NCBI GenBank assembly: GCA_000181795.3
Contig: CM012954.1
Span: forward strand, 635,654 to 699,653
DNA: 64,000 nucleotides
Direction: 5' to 3'
From: Trichinella spiralis
Taxonomy: Eukaryota; Nematoda; Enoplea; Trichinellida; Trichinellidae
Part shown: in pieces, positions 11,732 through 23,339 of the stretch
Layout: each line of letters starts with the position of its first letter
How positions within the stretch are numbered: position 1 is the first letter of the stretch
Notes under the pieces: model-generated
Databases searched by the model: none
Told to the model about the DNA's origin: nothing
The model's input: only the letters and a program-made list of their open reading frames with translations
Position numbers and translations under genes: made by a program

Positions 11732-13510
11732 GCTAGAGATGAAAATTGCTCACCAAATGTAAAAGGAAGAGAATAGAAGAAGTAAAAAACGCTTTGCTGA
11801 GCAGCATTGGTTGAAAACGTATATATTATATGTATTGTTTTTCAAAAATGAATGCTTTATGCTTATTATAACAAAAAAATAATAACGCTACTTCGAAATG
11901 GTTGATGACAGAGTGAATGACAAATGGAAAATTTTACCGCTGCTATATATCTTTTTTTACTCAAATGTAGGTAAAGCAAAACAAAGTCATCGTTTGCTGA
12001 AGTCAAAATAGTGTACAACAAAAAAGACGACTTACTTAGTTGTTCTGCGTCCTAGGGTTTTTCCCAGCTTGTCGGAAAAGAAGATTCCATCATTAAATGA
12101 AATTGTTTCCCAAATCGACCTGAATTTGACCCAAAAATTGGGGAAAAAAATTTAAGCCAAAAAAAAGAAAATACCGGCCACTAGGGCACGAGTTGCTTTT
12201 CCATTTCCCCCTTTGTGAAAGGAAGCTTTCACGTGAAATATAATAAATAAATAAATTTCACTTTAAAAATATATCTAATCTCCTTTATCTAGCTGAGTTT
12301 AATGAAAACAATATTTCAACATCGACAAATTAGCTTACCTCTCCCTCTGAGTAGCATCAATGGTATAGCGTTTATTAAAATATGCATTCGCTACAATAGG
12401 CATGGCCGGGTTTTCTTGCTTCCACCACACACCACACACACACGCGCGCATGGGTCACCATGACACTAAAAGTCAGCTTTTCCAGGTGAACCAATTCTGT
12501 ACAACACCTAAGGGACACGTCACGGTGATTAGCCACCAATGCATCTGCTTGAACTGACAAAGTGAACAACTGTTGAAAACATGGGAGAACACAGAAAGCC
12601 ATTTCCATATTTCATTATTTGGCGTTTATTTTCGACAATAATAACAATATTCAAATGGCGCATGCTTGTCTGACTGAGTAGGCTTTTTCAGTAAGCAAAA
12701 AATAAAAGTCCACACAAATTACAGAAAAAGCACTGAAAACTACCTTGCGTGCTTTTTCTTTGCGACCACTTTCACAACAAGCATTATTATTGAAATTCTT
12801 CACATTTATGTATAAATATATACATGCGGTAGATGTGCAGTTTTGACAAGTTGTGAAATACTCACAAAGATGGTACTGGAACAGGCAACAATTTGAATCC
12901 CAGAATGCAAGCGAACAAAAAAAAATTTGAAAAAATCAAGCACTACATATTATTTTTTAAAAAATATATGGTTACGCTGACATATATGCGCATGCTCCTT
13001 TCAAACATCAGATGATAACTGCTCTACTACAACAAAACGGCTATGTAAAATAAGAAAAACAAAAAAACAAGACGCAATAAAAAAATAAATAATAAATGGC
13101 GTTGTCCCTGTTTCAATTTCGCACAATAATAAAACTGCTTAATTGTAGAGATTGATGTTAGTCTGATTTGAAAAATTAATTAATTAATTAACAATGAAAC
13201 CCCAATTGTCTTTCGTTGGCACCGCCGAAAATTTATGAAACAAAAATGATAAAGAACAAACTAGCTAAAAAAATAAGCATAACAGAAGAGACAAAAAAAT
13301 AAAAAAAAAGAACAACTGAAGACAAAGAGAAAGGCGCTTACATACCATTAGCATCATTTTAGAGTTGAGAATGGCTAAGTTTGATCAGATTGAAAAAAAG
13401 ACAAGTAGGTAGGTAGGTGTGTAGGGTAAAGGTATTGCCAACTTCAGTAGAAAGACAAACTGCCTGCAGCGTGCTGTTGTTGTTGTTGTTCAAAAGTGCA
13501 TACTTCAAAA
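11732..13510. other. Intergenic or 5' region of the astacin; 3' UTR of the bHLH gene
   Basis: No firm gene. A minus-strand frame starting at 12608 (MEMAFCVLPCFQQLFTL...) looks a little like a signal peptide and could be a missing first exon of the downstream astacin, but I could not find a donor with the right phase. The 12980-13510 part is AT-rich and would be the 3' UTR of the HLH-30-like gene. Confidence 0.35.
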
Positions 13511-16500
13511 TCACACAACAGCGCTGAAGTCCATCTGCTCCTGAGGTTCGGGCGAAAAGGTCGACGAATCCCATTGTACATCCGGTGAGGAGGAGATCTT
13601 GGAGCCGGAACCGCTCAGCCTGGATTCAGACAGCAACAGCGGGTCGACAGCAGAAGTGGAAAAGTGAGGGGGGCTGTGACGATGGCGGTGGTTTCGACAA
13701 ACCGGCACGGTGAACGAATCCGACGAGCCGATATCGATGCTCAACTCTTGCAGTGGATTGGAATCCGTGCGACTTATGGTCGAGTGGGCGGTAGCGACTG
13801 CGGCTGCGGCCTGCTGCTGCTGCTGCTGCTGCATGGAACCACTACCACTACCATGACCGCCAACGCCGGCGCTGAACAGAGCCTGCTCGTGCAACAGCGG
13901 CAGACCCGTATAGGCGCAGTCCGACGAGCCGGCGCTGTCGGGACTCAAGGGCGTGGTCGTGCGAAAACAAGGACTAGAACGGTCGAGAAAGCTGTGCTGG
14001 CCGCCGGCTCCTCGACCCGCCAACACTGAGGAGCTGCTGTAGTCGGCGCAGGTAAACTGCGATGTCGGACTGACGTTGAACGGATAATCACCTTCCAAGT
14101 TGCTTTCAACTTTCATCTGCTTTCCGCCATAAGTCGACCTCGAACCGAGTCCAACAGTGTCCATGCCGACCGTATGATCAGGCAACAACCCGTGCAACCG
14201 CATCTGCTCTTCCAAATCCTCCAAAACAAACAATCGAACAATTTGTGTGATTAACAACCAAATGGTCGAAATATTTGAAACCTGATTGCGGTTTGATAAA
14301 CGCTTGTTTTCCGCTTCAAGCGCCATCTGCTTCTGCAACAACTGATAAAGCCGTTCTTGGTCCTTTCGTAGTTGACGTATGTAGTCAACAGACGCTTTCA
14401 AAATTGATCCTTTGTTCAATTTCATTTCTCTTAAAAGTTAAAAAAAACCCAAATTACTCAAAATAAAAAGAAAAAACAAATTTATTATTTTAGTTTTTTT
14501 TTCGCTTTTATATATTTTAATAAAATTGAACCAACTCGGTGCAAGATTTTGGCAACAGCGTACTCAATTCTTTAATACGATCGTTTATATTGTACCGCCG
14601 ACGGCGTTCAACTGAAACAACCGGTGAATAAATGAATACAAATAAATAGCTTAATTATAAGCTTCAAGAAACTCACTCATGTTGTGTATGTCCTTCTTGC
14701 GCCGGTCACGCATCGATTCCTGCTCTCGGATCATGTCATCATGACCGAAAAGGTCCGCATCCAACGACGACGTACTCGGAGCACTGCTCGACACTTTCCG
14801 CGTACTGTACTGGACCCGTCCTTCGGACAATAGCGCTTCCAAATTTCCTGAGCAAGGATGGCTACCGCCTACATACTTGAAACCAAAGAAAAAAAACAAT
14901 AATCCCGTTCAACGGATTTTAATTAGTCATTTTTTGCACAGCAAATATTTCAACATAAAAAGTCAGAATACATGCCTGATGTGAACGCGTATTTTGCTGT
15001 ATATCATCTTCCATTGATAAAATTTCATCGATTATTATATCATCGAGCTGAATGAAAAATTCGAACAAATTTACAAGGAAAAAAGATTATTCAATTGAAA
15101 AATTATCTTCTCACTTCCGACTGAGCGCTCGTGAATGAGGCACTACGTGGACTGTCCGTATACTGTGGCGGACTGTGCGGCGTGACAGGACTATTGTTCC
15201 CACCTCCGTCGCCGATCTGCAGGCACAATATTTTTTTGGAAAAACAATAATTTCAAAAAATTGCAAAAATAAAAAAATCTTTTGCTCAAATTTACCAAAG
15301 AAGACTGAGCAAACGTGAAAGCTGATTTTGCAGTGTTGACCCGACCAACACCGCCGTCTCTGGACGATTTCGAAATATTGTTGCTGTAAGGAACATTTTT
15401 CAAGCACCGACTATGATTCAAACTAGTCGGCAGTGACGAACTTAGCAAGGCGCTCCGCCATTCAGCTATGCTCTCCTTGTTCGAGTTCACCTAATTCATC
15501 AACATCATATCATATCGGTTCAACTCAAATCAACATGCAGCAATCTTATTATGCAAAAAATTTTCATTAACATCATCAATATTTTTTGCATCTATCTCTA
15601 AACTGAAAACCTTTCTTTCTTCTTATAATGCGAAAATCAATGGTCTGTTTTGTTTGACATTCAACAAATGGCTCATCTCAAGTGCTATTGTGATGCAGCA
15701 AAGAACAATCAAAGAATGCTTTATCATAAAAACAACTATACATAACGTGAATACGAAAATAACCAACATAAACAACTGTTTTCAAAAAAGAAAAACAAAA
15801 AATATAATTCTATTGTGTTCAAAAATTAAATAAAAATTCTTAGCTACAACTTCACGCGAGCCATGAGCACTGTTGATCAAACAATGCAAAATGCGACGTG
15901 CAAACTCGGCAAAAAGCATTCGATTTGATGGAAAATTTTTCATACAACTGAACATGCGTTGCATACTTTTTTTTGATGTTTTCAAACTATTATTTGCAAA
16001 TAAAAATAAATAAATATATACATGTACAAAGAAAATGCAAAACTGTGCACCGCCAATATGTGCAACTCTTAAATACTAAATGCTGAAAATAAAATAAAAT
16101 GAAAAACAAATAAATCGCAAGCAGTGTAAAATGAAACAAAAAAACATAACAAGTCAACTCACTTTTTGCAAACCTAAGTTGCAGTTCGCATCGGCAGCGA
16201 GAGCAAAAATCTGACATCAATGCAGCAAACTAGTCACAACCAGCAATCTAACCTGATTTCTTTATACATATACAGTATACGCCGCTTACAAGCGCGAATT
16301 ATTGCAATCATTTCAAGAATTGAATAGAGGAAAATTATGTAAATATCAAAAAAACAATTACGTAATCATCGTAAAACATTCAATTGGAAATTATAAAAAA
16401 ATACTTATACACGCATTGCAAACTACAGTCAAACTGTAGTTTCAGTTTTCATATTTTTTAAAGTAAGCATGTTAAAAAGAGAAAAAAATTTTTTCAAAAA

Positions 16501-16742
16501 ATATTTACGTGCAACACTTGCGGCTGCAGATGAACAACTCGAGTGCTGGAGAAACGAACAGGCAAAGAAGCGAACGCAGGCGATGATGCGCTTGCCACAG
16601 TAAAAGCTCGACTCGTTTTTGCTTTTCCACCGTTGGCAGCAGTAGTGGACGGCTTTGAAGAAGAATTTGTTTGACTGGTTTGACGTTCGGAAATTGCCCT
16701 TTCTCGAACCACTTGCAACTTGGGGACGATCCGCGATTGCAT
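13511..16742 (-). CDS. hlh-30: MiT/TFE bHLH-leucine-zipper transcription factor (TFEB/MITF; HLH-30-like)
   Basis: Regulator of lysosome, autophagy and lipid genes. Supported exons: 16509-16742, 16163-16210 (tentative), 15296-15490, 15115-15216, 14976-15047, 14677-14875, 14532-14611, 14282-about 14428, 13511-14218, roughly 595 residues. The N-terminus [16 protein letters not shown] aligns without gaps to the TFEB Rag-GTPase-binding segment (SRIGLRMQLMREQA). Next comes an acidic activation motif ([15 protein letters not shown]), then the basic region and helix 1 ([19 protein letters not shown]), helix 2 ([16 protein letters not shown]) and the zipper. A Ser/Pro/Gln-rich tail includes a poly-Gln run near 13810. 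One intron looks GC-AG (at 14975), and the intron at 14430-14531 does not keep the frame with any GT-AG choice I can see. A possible upstream acidic exon lies at 16787-16882. Confidence 0.88.
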
Positions 16743-19058
16743 TACCGTTATAAATAATTCGCCTCATGAATAATAATAAATAATACAAGCATCTTCTCTT
16801 TCTGGGGAGAAAATTTCAATTACGGCACCTTGCTCTTCTTCATCTCTTTCTTCATCGTTCACAACAATATCATCATATTCGTCTATAAGGGAAAAACAAA
16901 ATGATTGAAACGTTGTTTTGCTGTTGTTCATGATCAACAACACAGCTCACTTATTGGAAATGTTGTGAACAAAGTTGAAATGAAAATTTCCTCTGAAAGC
17001 ATTTATATATTGCAAAATTTCAATTTACAACATTCAAAACACATTGGTTGATATGAAAAAAGCAACAACAGGGTAAAAAAAAGAAGAACAAGAGGAGAAA
17101 ATTCACGTTTCGAAACATAAAACACCACGCTGCAATCAATCAACGTGTGTCACGGCGATCAAATTTCGAAAAATGCAACTTTATACTGCGCTTACAAAAC
17201 AAATTCATACATTACCTATGAAAAGGGGAATTATTGCGCTCAAAATGATCAGTAGAACCAGCAGAAGCCTTGCAAAATCAGTAAATGCTTTGAAAAGCAT
17301 TGAAAAGTTGTGGAAAATTTGTTAAAGGCGATATTTCTTCGGCAAACAAAACAAAATGACGCAATGCAACTGCTTCTGCGGTACTTGCAATGATGAGATG
17401 TACGCGTTTGAACACAACAATATTTCCAAATGGCCGCCACAAGTCGATCGTGTGTGTTTGGCGAAATTTCACAGCTGAAGGCATTTAAAATTGTTCAAAT
17501 GGCACAAAATATCACATTAGCATGCAACAAAAGGGACAACATCCAGCCATTGTGACACATTGTTACACACGTCATTACAATATACAATAGCTGAACAAAA
17601 AAATGTAAAACTTCATTTACATTAGTCAATTTATGGACTTTGAATGCTGAAAACATTACAGAAAATGATGAATGTATTCTTAGCTGAAAAACATGAATTA
17701 TGTTTACAACCTTCGTCAGCAGAGCTTCAACAAAACTGACAAAATGAAGAATAAAAACTAAAAAAAACTGTTGCAAAAATAAGTTACTGTACACACGTGA
17801 TTTGAAAGTCGTTCAACATTATTAATTAATAAAAATTAAAATTAACAGCATCTCAACATACACTACTGACAAATACCAAAAAAAACATCAACCACACAAC
17901 AAGTCAAACATGAAACAGTCGATCCGACGTGATTATCATTTTTTGTGACAATCAGGTTTAAATAAAAGAAAAGTAATATTAATTAAAAAACACTCACAAG
18001 TTCATGTGCACAAGCATAATGAAAATATTAACTCGTGTTCATAAATGCTCACATAAGTTACATATGCAGTAAGTATAATTTGACTTTTTAATTAAAATTC
18101 ACACAGAGACTCTTTTCTAACATGAAATTATCATCAAAATGACACATTATTTTGTCTAGTTTTTAATTCTAATTTTTATAATTAAAATTAAAATATTTGA
18201 ACAAATTTAATTTTCTGCTTCATTTGTTTATTTCATTATTTCAAATTCATAAATCATTCTCAGGTTCATATTTTAGAAAATTTTCATTTCTTTTGCAATG
18301 AAAACTTCTATTTTTTAAAATTGTTTTCACTTGCAAAAAATAACAATTGCATTGAAAGTATAAGAAATAAATCCAACTTAATAATGTTTCATGTGAATGT
18401 ATAAATAATATAAATGAAATAAAATTACTTTACAATTGCATTCCATGTAATATTTATAAATCAAACGTCACAAAAGTATAAATATCTTTTTAAAAATATG
18501 TTTTATGTGTCACGTTTGAACTAGAGCATCAGATATTTCCTACGGTAATAATTGTTATTTTTAATGGTAGACATTTGTTGGCCAGTTTGCATTTTTATTA
18601 TTATATTTAAAATATTTACCATTACATATGATGACATTTATGTTCAGTGATGCATGTATATCTTAATATACACTTATTTATATGTCTTTATACAGAAGTA
18701 TAATAATACGTAAACAATACGCTTTGACTATTGTTGACTTTGTTTGTTTGTCAGCTGGTTTTTTGGGTAATTGACAGACACGTGTAAACTCATTTGATAT
18801 GCTTCCGTTTGTAAGTGGAAGATAACATGCTGTCATTTCAGTTTTTGAAATGTAGTTTGAAATCGCTGTTATGATAAAGCTGCTTAATATGTTGAATGGG
18901 GTCAGTCACCATCGCGCTATTTTTCATTGATTGGCTTGTTGCGAGAATGTTGCTCCGCAAATGACGACGATTGATTGATTTTTATTTGTTTTTCTAATAA
19001 TGTTTTTTAATGTTGCTATACATTTTAGCTGCTTGTTTTTCGGAAACAGCTTCTGTGT
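16743..19058. other. Divergent upstream region between the TFEB-like and BCL9-like genes
   Basis: AT-rich. The only coding-like stretch is minus 16787-16882, which follows a cttatag acceptor and encodes an acidic run (DEYDDIVVNDEERDEEEQ); it may be an alternative or upstream exon of the bHLH gene. The remainder, about 16900-19000, shows nothing beyond AT-rich sequence and should contain both promoters. Confidence 0.4.
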
Positions 19059-22000
19059 ATGGCGCAAAGTTATGGCAGTCAAACATGCAGCACATTGTAC
19101 ATTTTCTCAACCCAGCTTGCAAACAGGTAACTAGCTAAAGATAACTTTTTATAATAATTATTTATGTAAAACACTTGCAAGAATTGTTCATTTTTTTATC
19201 GCGTAATGTTTACTTCTCAATTTTAGTTTTAAGCTGTTTTGTTTTCTATTTAATTGCTTTTTTATGATTTGTTTTATATTTACAAACGATTATTTTTTCT
19301 TTATCGATTGAGAAATAAATTTTCAAATGACAAATTTTCCGTAAAGTTGTTTTGCTATTTCTAGTAGTATATGCAGTTAGTTTTAATTACAGTCTGATAT
19401 GGATAGATCATCGAAGTGAGTGGCAACGTGCAAACAGTAGTAGCAATTGTTCGTCTCTGCTTGAACTTGAATGCATTCCTTTACATTTTGAAGTAAAAGG
19501 CGAATATACTTTATACAATTGTAGCATGCTTGAATAAATAGGCTACGTCTCAAGGTTTTGTTGTTGCGCTCAATTTGTTGTGTTTTTTGTGTAAAATTTA
19601 ATTTTTCAGATGTAATTTACTAAAACTGAATTCTGAAAGTAACTTCTAAAAGAGGAAAATTTGAAAATCAACTTATTTTTATTAGTATAATTGAAATCTG
19701 GGATATTTGAAAATAAAAATGAAGTCAGCGTTTCAGTGTTCAAATAGGCGATGATGATTTTACAGGCTGAATGGAATTGATTAGTTGCGTTCATTTATTT
19801 ATCGAATGTTATCTTTTGCAGTTGTAAGTGAATTGTCAATTTTCGAAATGATAAAGCGCTGTAAATTTTAATTTTAATCTTGAAAGTTAATTTAAACAAC
19901 ACGTAAAGGTTTTCCTTATTAACATTGAATAATAAATGATTTAGAATAAATGAATGATATGTAACGAATGCTCCATCCTATTATATTGATCTGTGTGTCA
20001 GTATTTTTGTTTCCGTGATTTTTAGTTTCATTTTATTGATATTGTTTTTTTTTCAGAGCTGCACAAGCTGTTAATAACCAGAAATTTTCAAGCATCATAG
20101 AATTTCATCAAAACCAAGAAGAATCTAGGAGGATATTATCAGTGAGTGGCAGTATTGATTTTTTTTTAATTACATAGCAGAAACTTTATGTGATTTTTTA
20201 AAGGCAAATATTCCTTTTTCTTGCAATGTAAAAACATCAACATCGCTTGGAAAAAGAAGTGCATTAAAGCTAAACGCTGAAGCCAATCAAGAAGGCGCAA
20301 ATGCTAAAACAGGAAATTCACCGCAAGAGTCTATGAGCCCTATTGAAGGTGGTGATTTGGCAACTCCACTATCCAATGAAGGGCAATCGAAAAGTGAAAT
20401 TAGTGTTAAAGGTATGATACTTATTTACAATTTCAAAATTTACCGTACTCTTTGTTTCTTTTTGTTGACAATCAAGTAATGCAGAATTACTTTCACTGCT
20501 TCATATACAGATAAAAAGTATTATTTTGCTACTCATTAAAAATTACTGCATATTAAAATTTAAACTTACTTTTAGTAGTAATTAATTTTTTTAGCGTTTA
20601 ATAGCAATGGGTCAATGTAAATTTATTTTTTTGAAATTTGAAAGAAACAAGCACTTTGATTCAATACCCAACTCAAGTCATTATTTATTTTTCAGTTAAT
20701 TCTTATTTGCCTTCTGTATTAATTTATGGATTTCATTGTGACGTTTCACTGTTGTATTTTTCTGATTCATGTCAATTCTGTTTAGGGAATGCCCAAATTG
20801 AAAACGTTCAATCGCCTCATTGTAATTTATTAGCTACTGTTGCGCCTCTAGTAAAAAAGGACTTAGATATTGCAGCTAATGTATTGCAAGATGCATCTGC
20901 TATTTTTCCGCCTGCGCCAGGTAAAGGCAGTGGCGTTTTGAAAGTAGTGGATGCAAACAGCATGTCAATGCCAGATTTAACGTCGAAATTATGTGACACT
21001 CCATTGGAAAAAATGGCAAAGCTCACTGAAGAGGCACTACCATCTGAACCACCAATGGTAAATTAAGTGTATTAAATTTCAATAATAGAAACTACTGAAC
21101 TTTGTATTATAGAAGCACAGTAAATTGGGCAGCCCTCGAGATCGATCAAAGTTTACAGATGAACAGCTAACACCCGCTCAGCGTCAGCATCGTCAAGAAG
21201 CTTTACAAAGAATTGAGGATTTGAAAAATTTTTTCGGTATGTCTTCGCAACAGCAGCAGCAGACAATCATGGCAATGAACGCAGCTGGTCAGGGACCGCT
21301 TCCCCCTGGTCTTTTACCATCTTTCCCAGTAAACGACGGAAAATTGGGTATGGAAAATTGTTTGTTACTTTCACATTAATGGAAACGGTAACGCATACTT
21401 TGTAGCAGTTGATAATGGAGCTGGAGTAGCTGTTTCTGGCATTCCACAGAATATGCCTGCTGTTAGGAATGATCAAATTCAAGTGGATGCCCAATTACAA
21501 TGGCAGCAACTGGTCGCGGAGCATGAGGCGAAGAAACAAATGCAGCAAGGAATCAGCACGACATCGACAATTTGCCGGAATGCTACTCCACCCACAGTTG
21601 CTGCGTAAATTGAAACTTTTCTTTTATTTATGTAATTTTTAGAAAATTACTTTATGCGTTTGTTTTTAGACCTGGCACGAGAATGATGGTTCAAGGGAAA
21701 CCGGCAATGATGGTTCCTCCTGTAGCACCGCCTAGGAATTCCCAACGTACTCCCACTCCACGCCTGCAGCATCCTCCTAGGCATAATTCTCAATCGGCTC
21801 CGCAAGAGAATTTCTCCGAATGCAGTTCTGTGGCTAATTTTCAAGTACCTCCTGGACAAGGACAACCGTATCCACCTGGATATGACGTGAACATGCAAGC
21901 AATGCCGCCGTTTTCTCCCGTGCAAGGCAAAGGAATGGGTCCAAGATTTGTCGGTGGTAATGGATTTTGCGGTGACGCTGGAGTCATGATGGTTGTTGGA

Positions 22001-23339
22001 AATCGAATGCAAGCACCGAACGTACGACCGTTCCAAGGCGGACCGAATGTATTGCCTCCAGAAATGTGTGATCCATCGGTTTATGGCATGATGCCACCAA
22101 CTCTACCGGATGAAAGGTTTTTAGTTCTTTTTTTGAGCTTTCGTATAAAATTTTGTTGTAACAAAAATATTGTTTCAGTTTCTGCGATGGAATGTATGTA
22201 CGCAACAATTTTGTTCAATGTCCACAGCAGCCAGTTGGCGGTAATTTCGAAATGAATGCTTATCGTCAACCCGTCGGTGGTAACAAAATGCCCAATGTTA
22301 GCCCAGTGTTGCATCCACCACCAGTGGATGTGATGAACGGTGGTGGTGGACCAAGGCCTACTTATGTGGCATCTGGATTTGATTTTGAAATGCAGTCGGC
22401 ATCAGCAAATCAATGTCAGCCATCATCCATCCCAATGGTTAATAACACTTTTGTCAACGCTACAATGTCCATTCAACAAGTGAACATACAAAATGTATCG
22501 CCTTATTCGCCTGGTATAATCAGCATCCAAGGTCGCCCGGTTCAACCTAACAATTGTATGAAAAAAGAATTTTTTATTCCATCAGCATTATTTTTCATTG
22601 GAAATTAATTTTAGCTTTTTCATCGGGACCCAGATATTTCCATCAGCAGCAAAGACCTGGTCCGGCGCAGTCACCGTATGGGAAACCGGCAGTGAGACCT
22701 GCCGGAATGATGCCTGTTCAAAGCGGCTGTTTTCCGGTCGAGTCGAACACCGCCAGTTTTTTTTCAGATTTTGCTGAACCGCTTACAAATCTTGATTCGA
22801 AAGTGCCCAGTCAGAAGTTGCAGTACTTTCCCGATCCCATTCAACAGCAGCAGCAACAGCCAACTCCACCTCCACCACCATCACAACCGCATAATTTTCC
22901 ATCGGTGCCATTAGTCGACAGCTCTGCTATACAGGTAATTAATTATTGAACTGATGGAAAATTTCAACTGTATTGTTTTTGAAAACTTTTTTTAATTAAT
23001 TTCATTTTCATTTAGTATTCTGTAAATTCGAATCAACAACAACCACCATACGTATGTCAGCCAGGCAATGTCATCGCGGCAGGATATCCTCCTCAAGGTT
23101 ACAGTGCCACAGCTCAGCAAACATCTCAACCGGCAGTTGGACCGCAGCCGATTAACATGAATTCAACGACGAGAATGATGCATCCAGCTGGACCTAGGAT
23201 GATGTCTTCTCAGTTTGTTCCTTCTCCCGGTTCTGCTGCTAGTGGTATGCGTGAAAATGCATATCAAATTCAGTTTCAGAATTTCCAACAGCAACTATAC
23301 GCGACGAGTGTACGCCGACCTGAGTCGAATTCTGCATAG
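19059..23339 (+). CDS. BCL9: BCL9/Legless-like Wnt transcriptional co-activator
   Basis: Adaptor that links Pygopus to beta-catenin/Armadillo in Wnt transcription. Ten exons: 19059-19126, 20057-20141, 20204-20411, 20786-21057, 21113-21347, 21406-21604, 21670-22116, 22179-22555, 22615-22934, 23016-23339; all phases agree, 844 residues. Residues about 12-42 (LYIFSTQLANRAAQAV then SSIIEFHQNQ) match the HD1 Pygo-binding helices (vertebrate VYVFSTELANKAAEAV, ETIVSFHIQN). A later segment (LTPAQRQHRQEALQRIEDLK) matches the HD2 beta-catenin-binding helix (LSQEQLEHRERSLQTLRDIQ). A WQQLVAEHEAKKQM helix follows, then a long Pro/Gln/Met/Gly-rich low-complexity C-terminus, as in the family. It is shorter than vertebrate BCL9 (about 1400) because HD1 is almost at the N-terminus. 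A ttttag acceptor about 30 bases before the ATG may be a trans-splice site. HD1 plus HD2 in the right order makes the assignment strong. Confidence 0.85.

Noticed and set aside
12410-12450. ACACACAC and CACGCGCG stretch as a possible Z-DNA or regulatory element
   Set aside because: Short, and similar CA/TG runs occur at several places in the window; ordinary simple sequence.
12375-12608. Minus-strand frame with a hydrophobic start (MEMAFCVLPCFQQLF) as missing astacin signal exon
   Set aside because: No donor with phase 0 before the Cys-rich continuation; kept only as a possibility in the intergenic note.
13664-14029. Plus-strand frame of about 120 codons opposite the TFEB-like last exon
   Set aside because: It is the antisense shadow of a GC-richer, Gln/Ser-rich coding exon.
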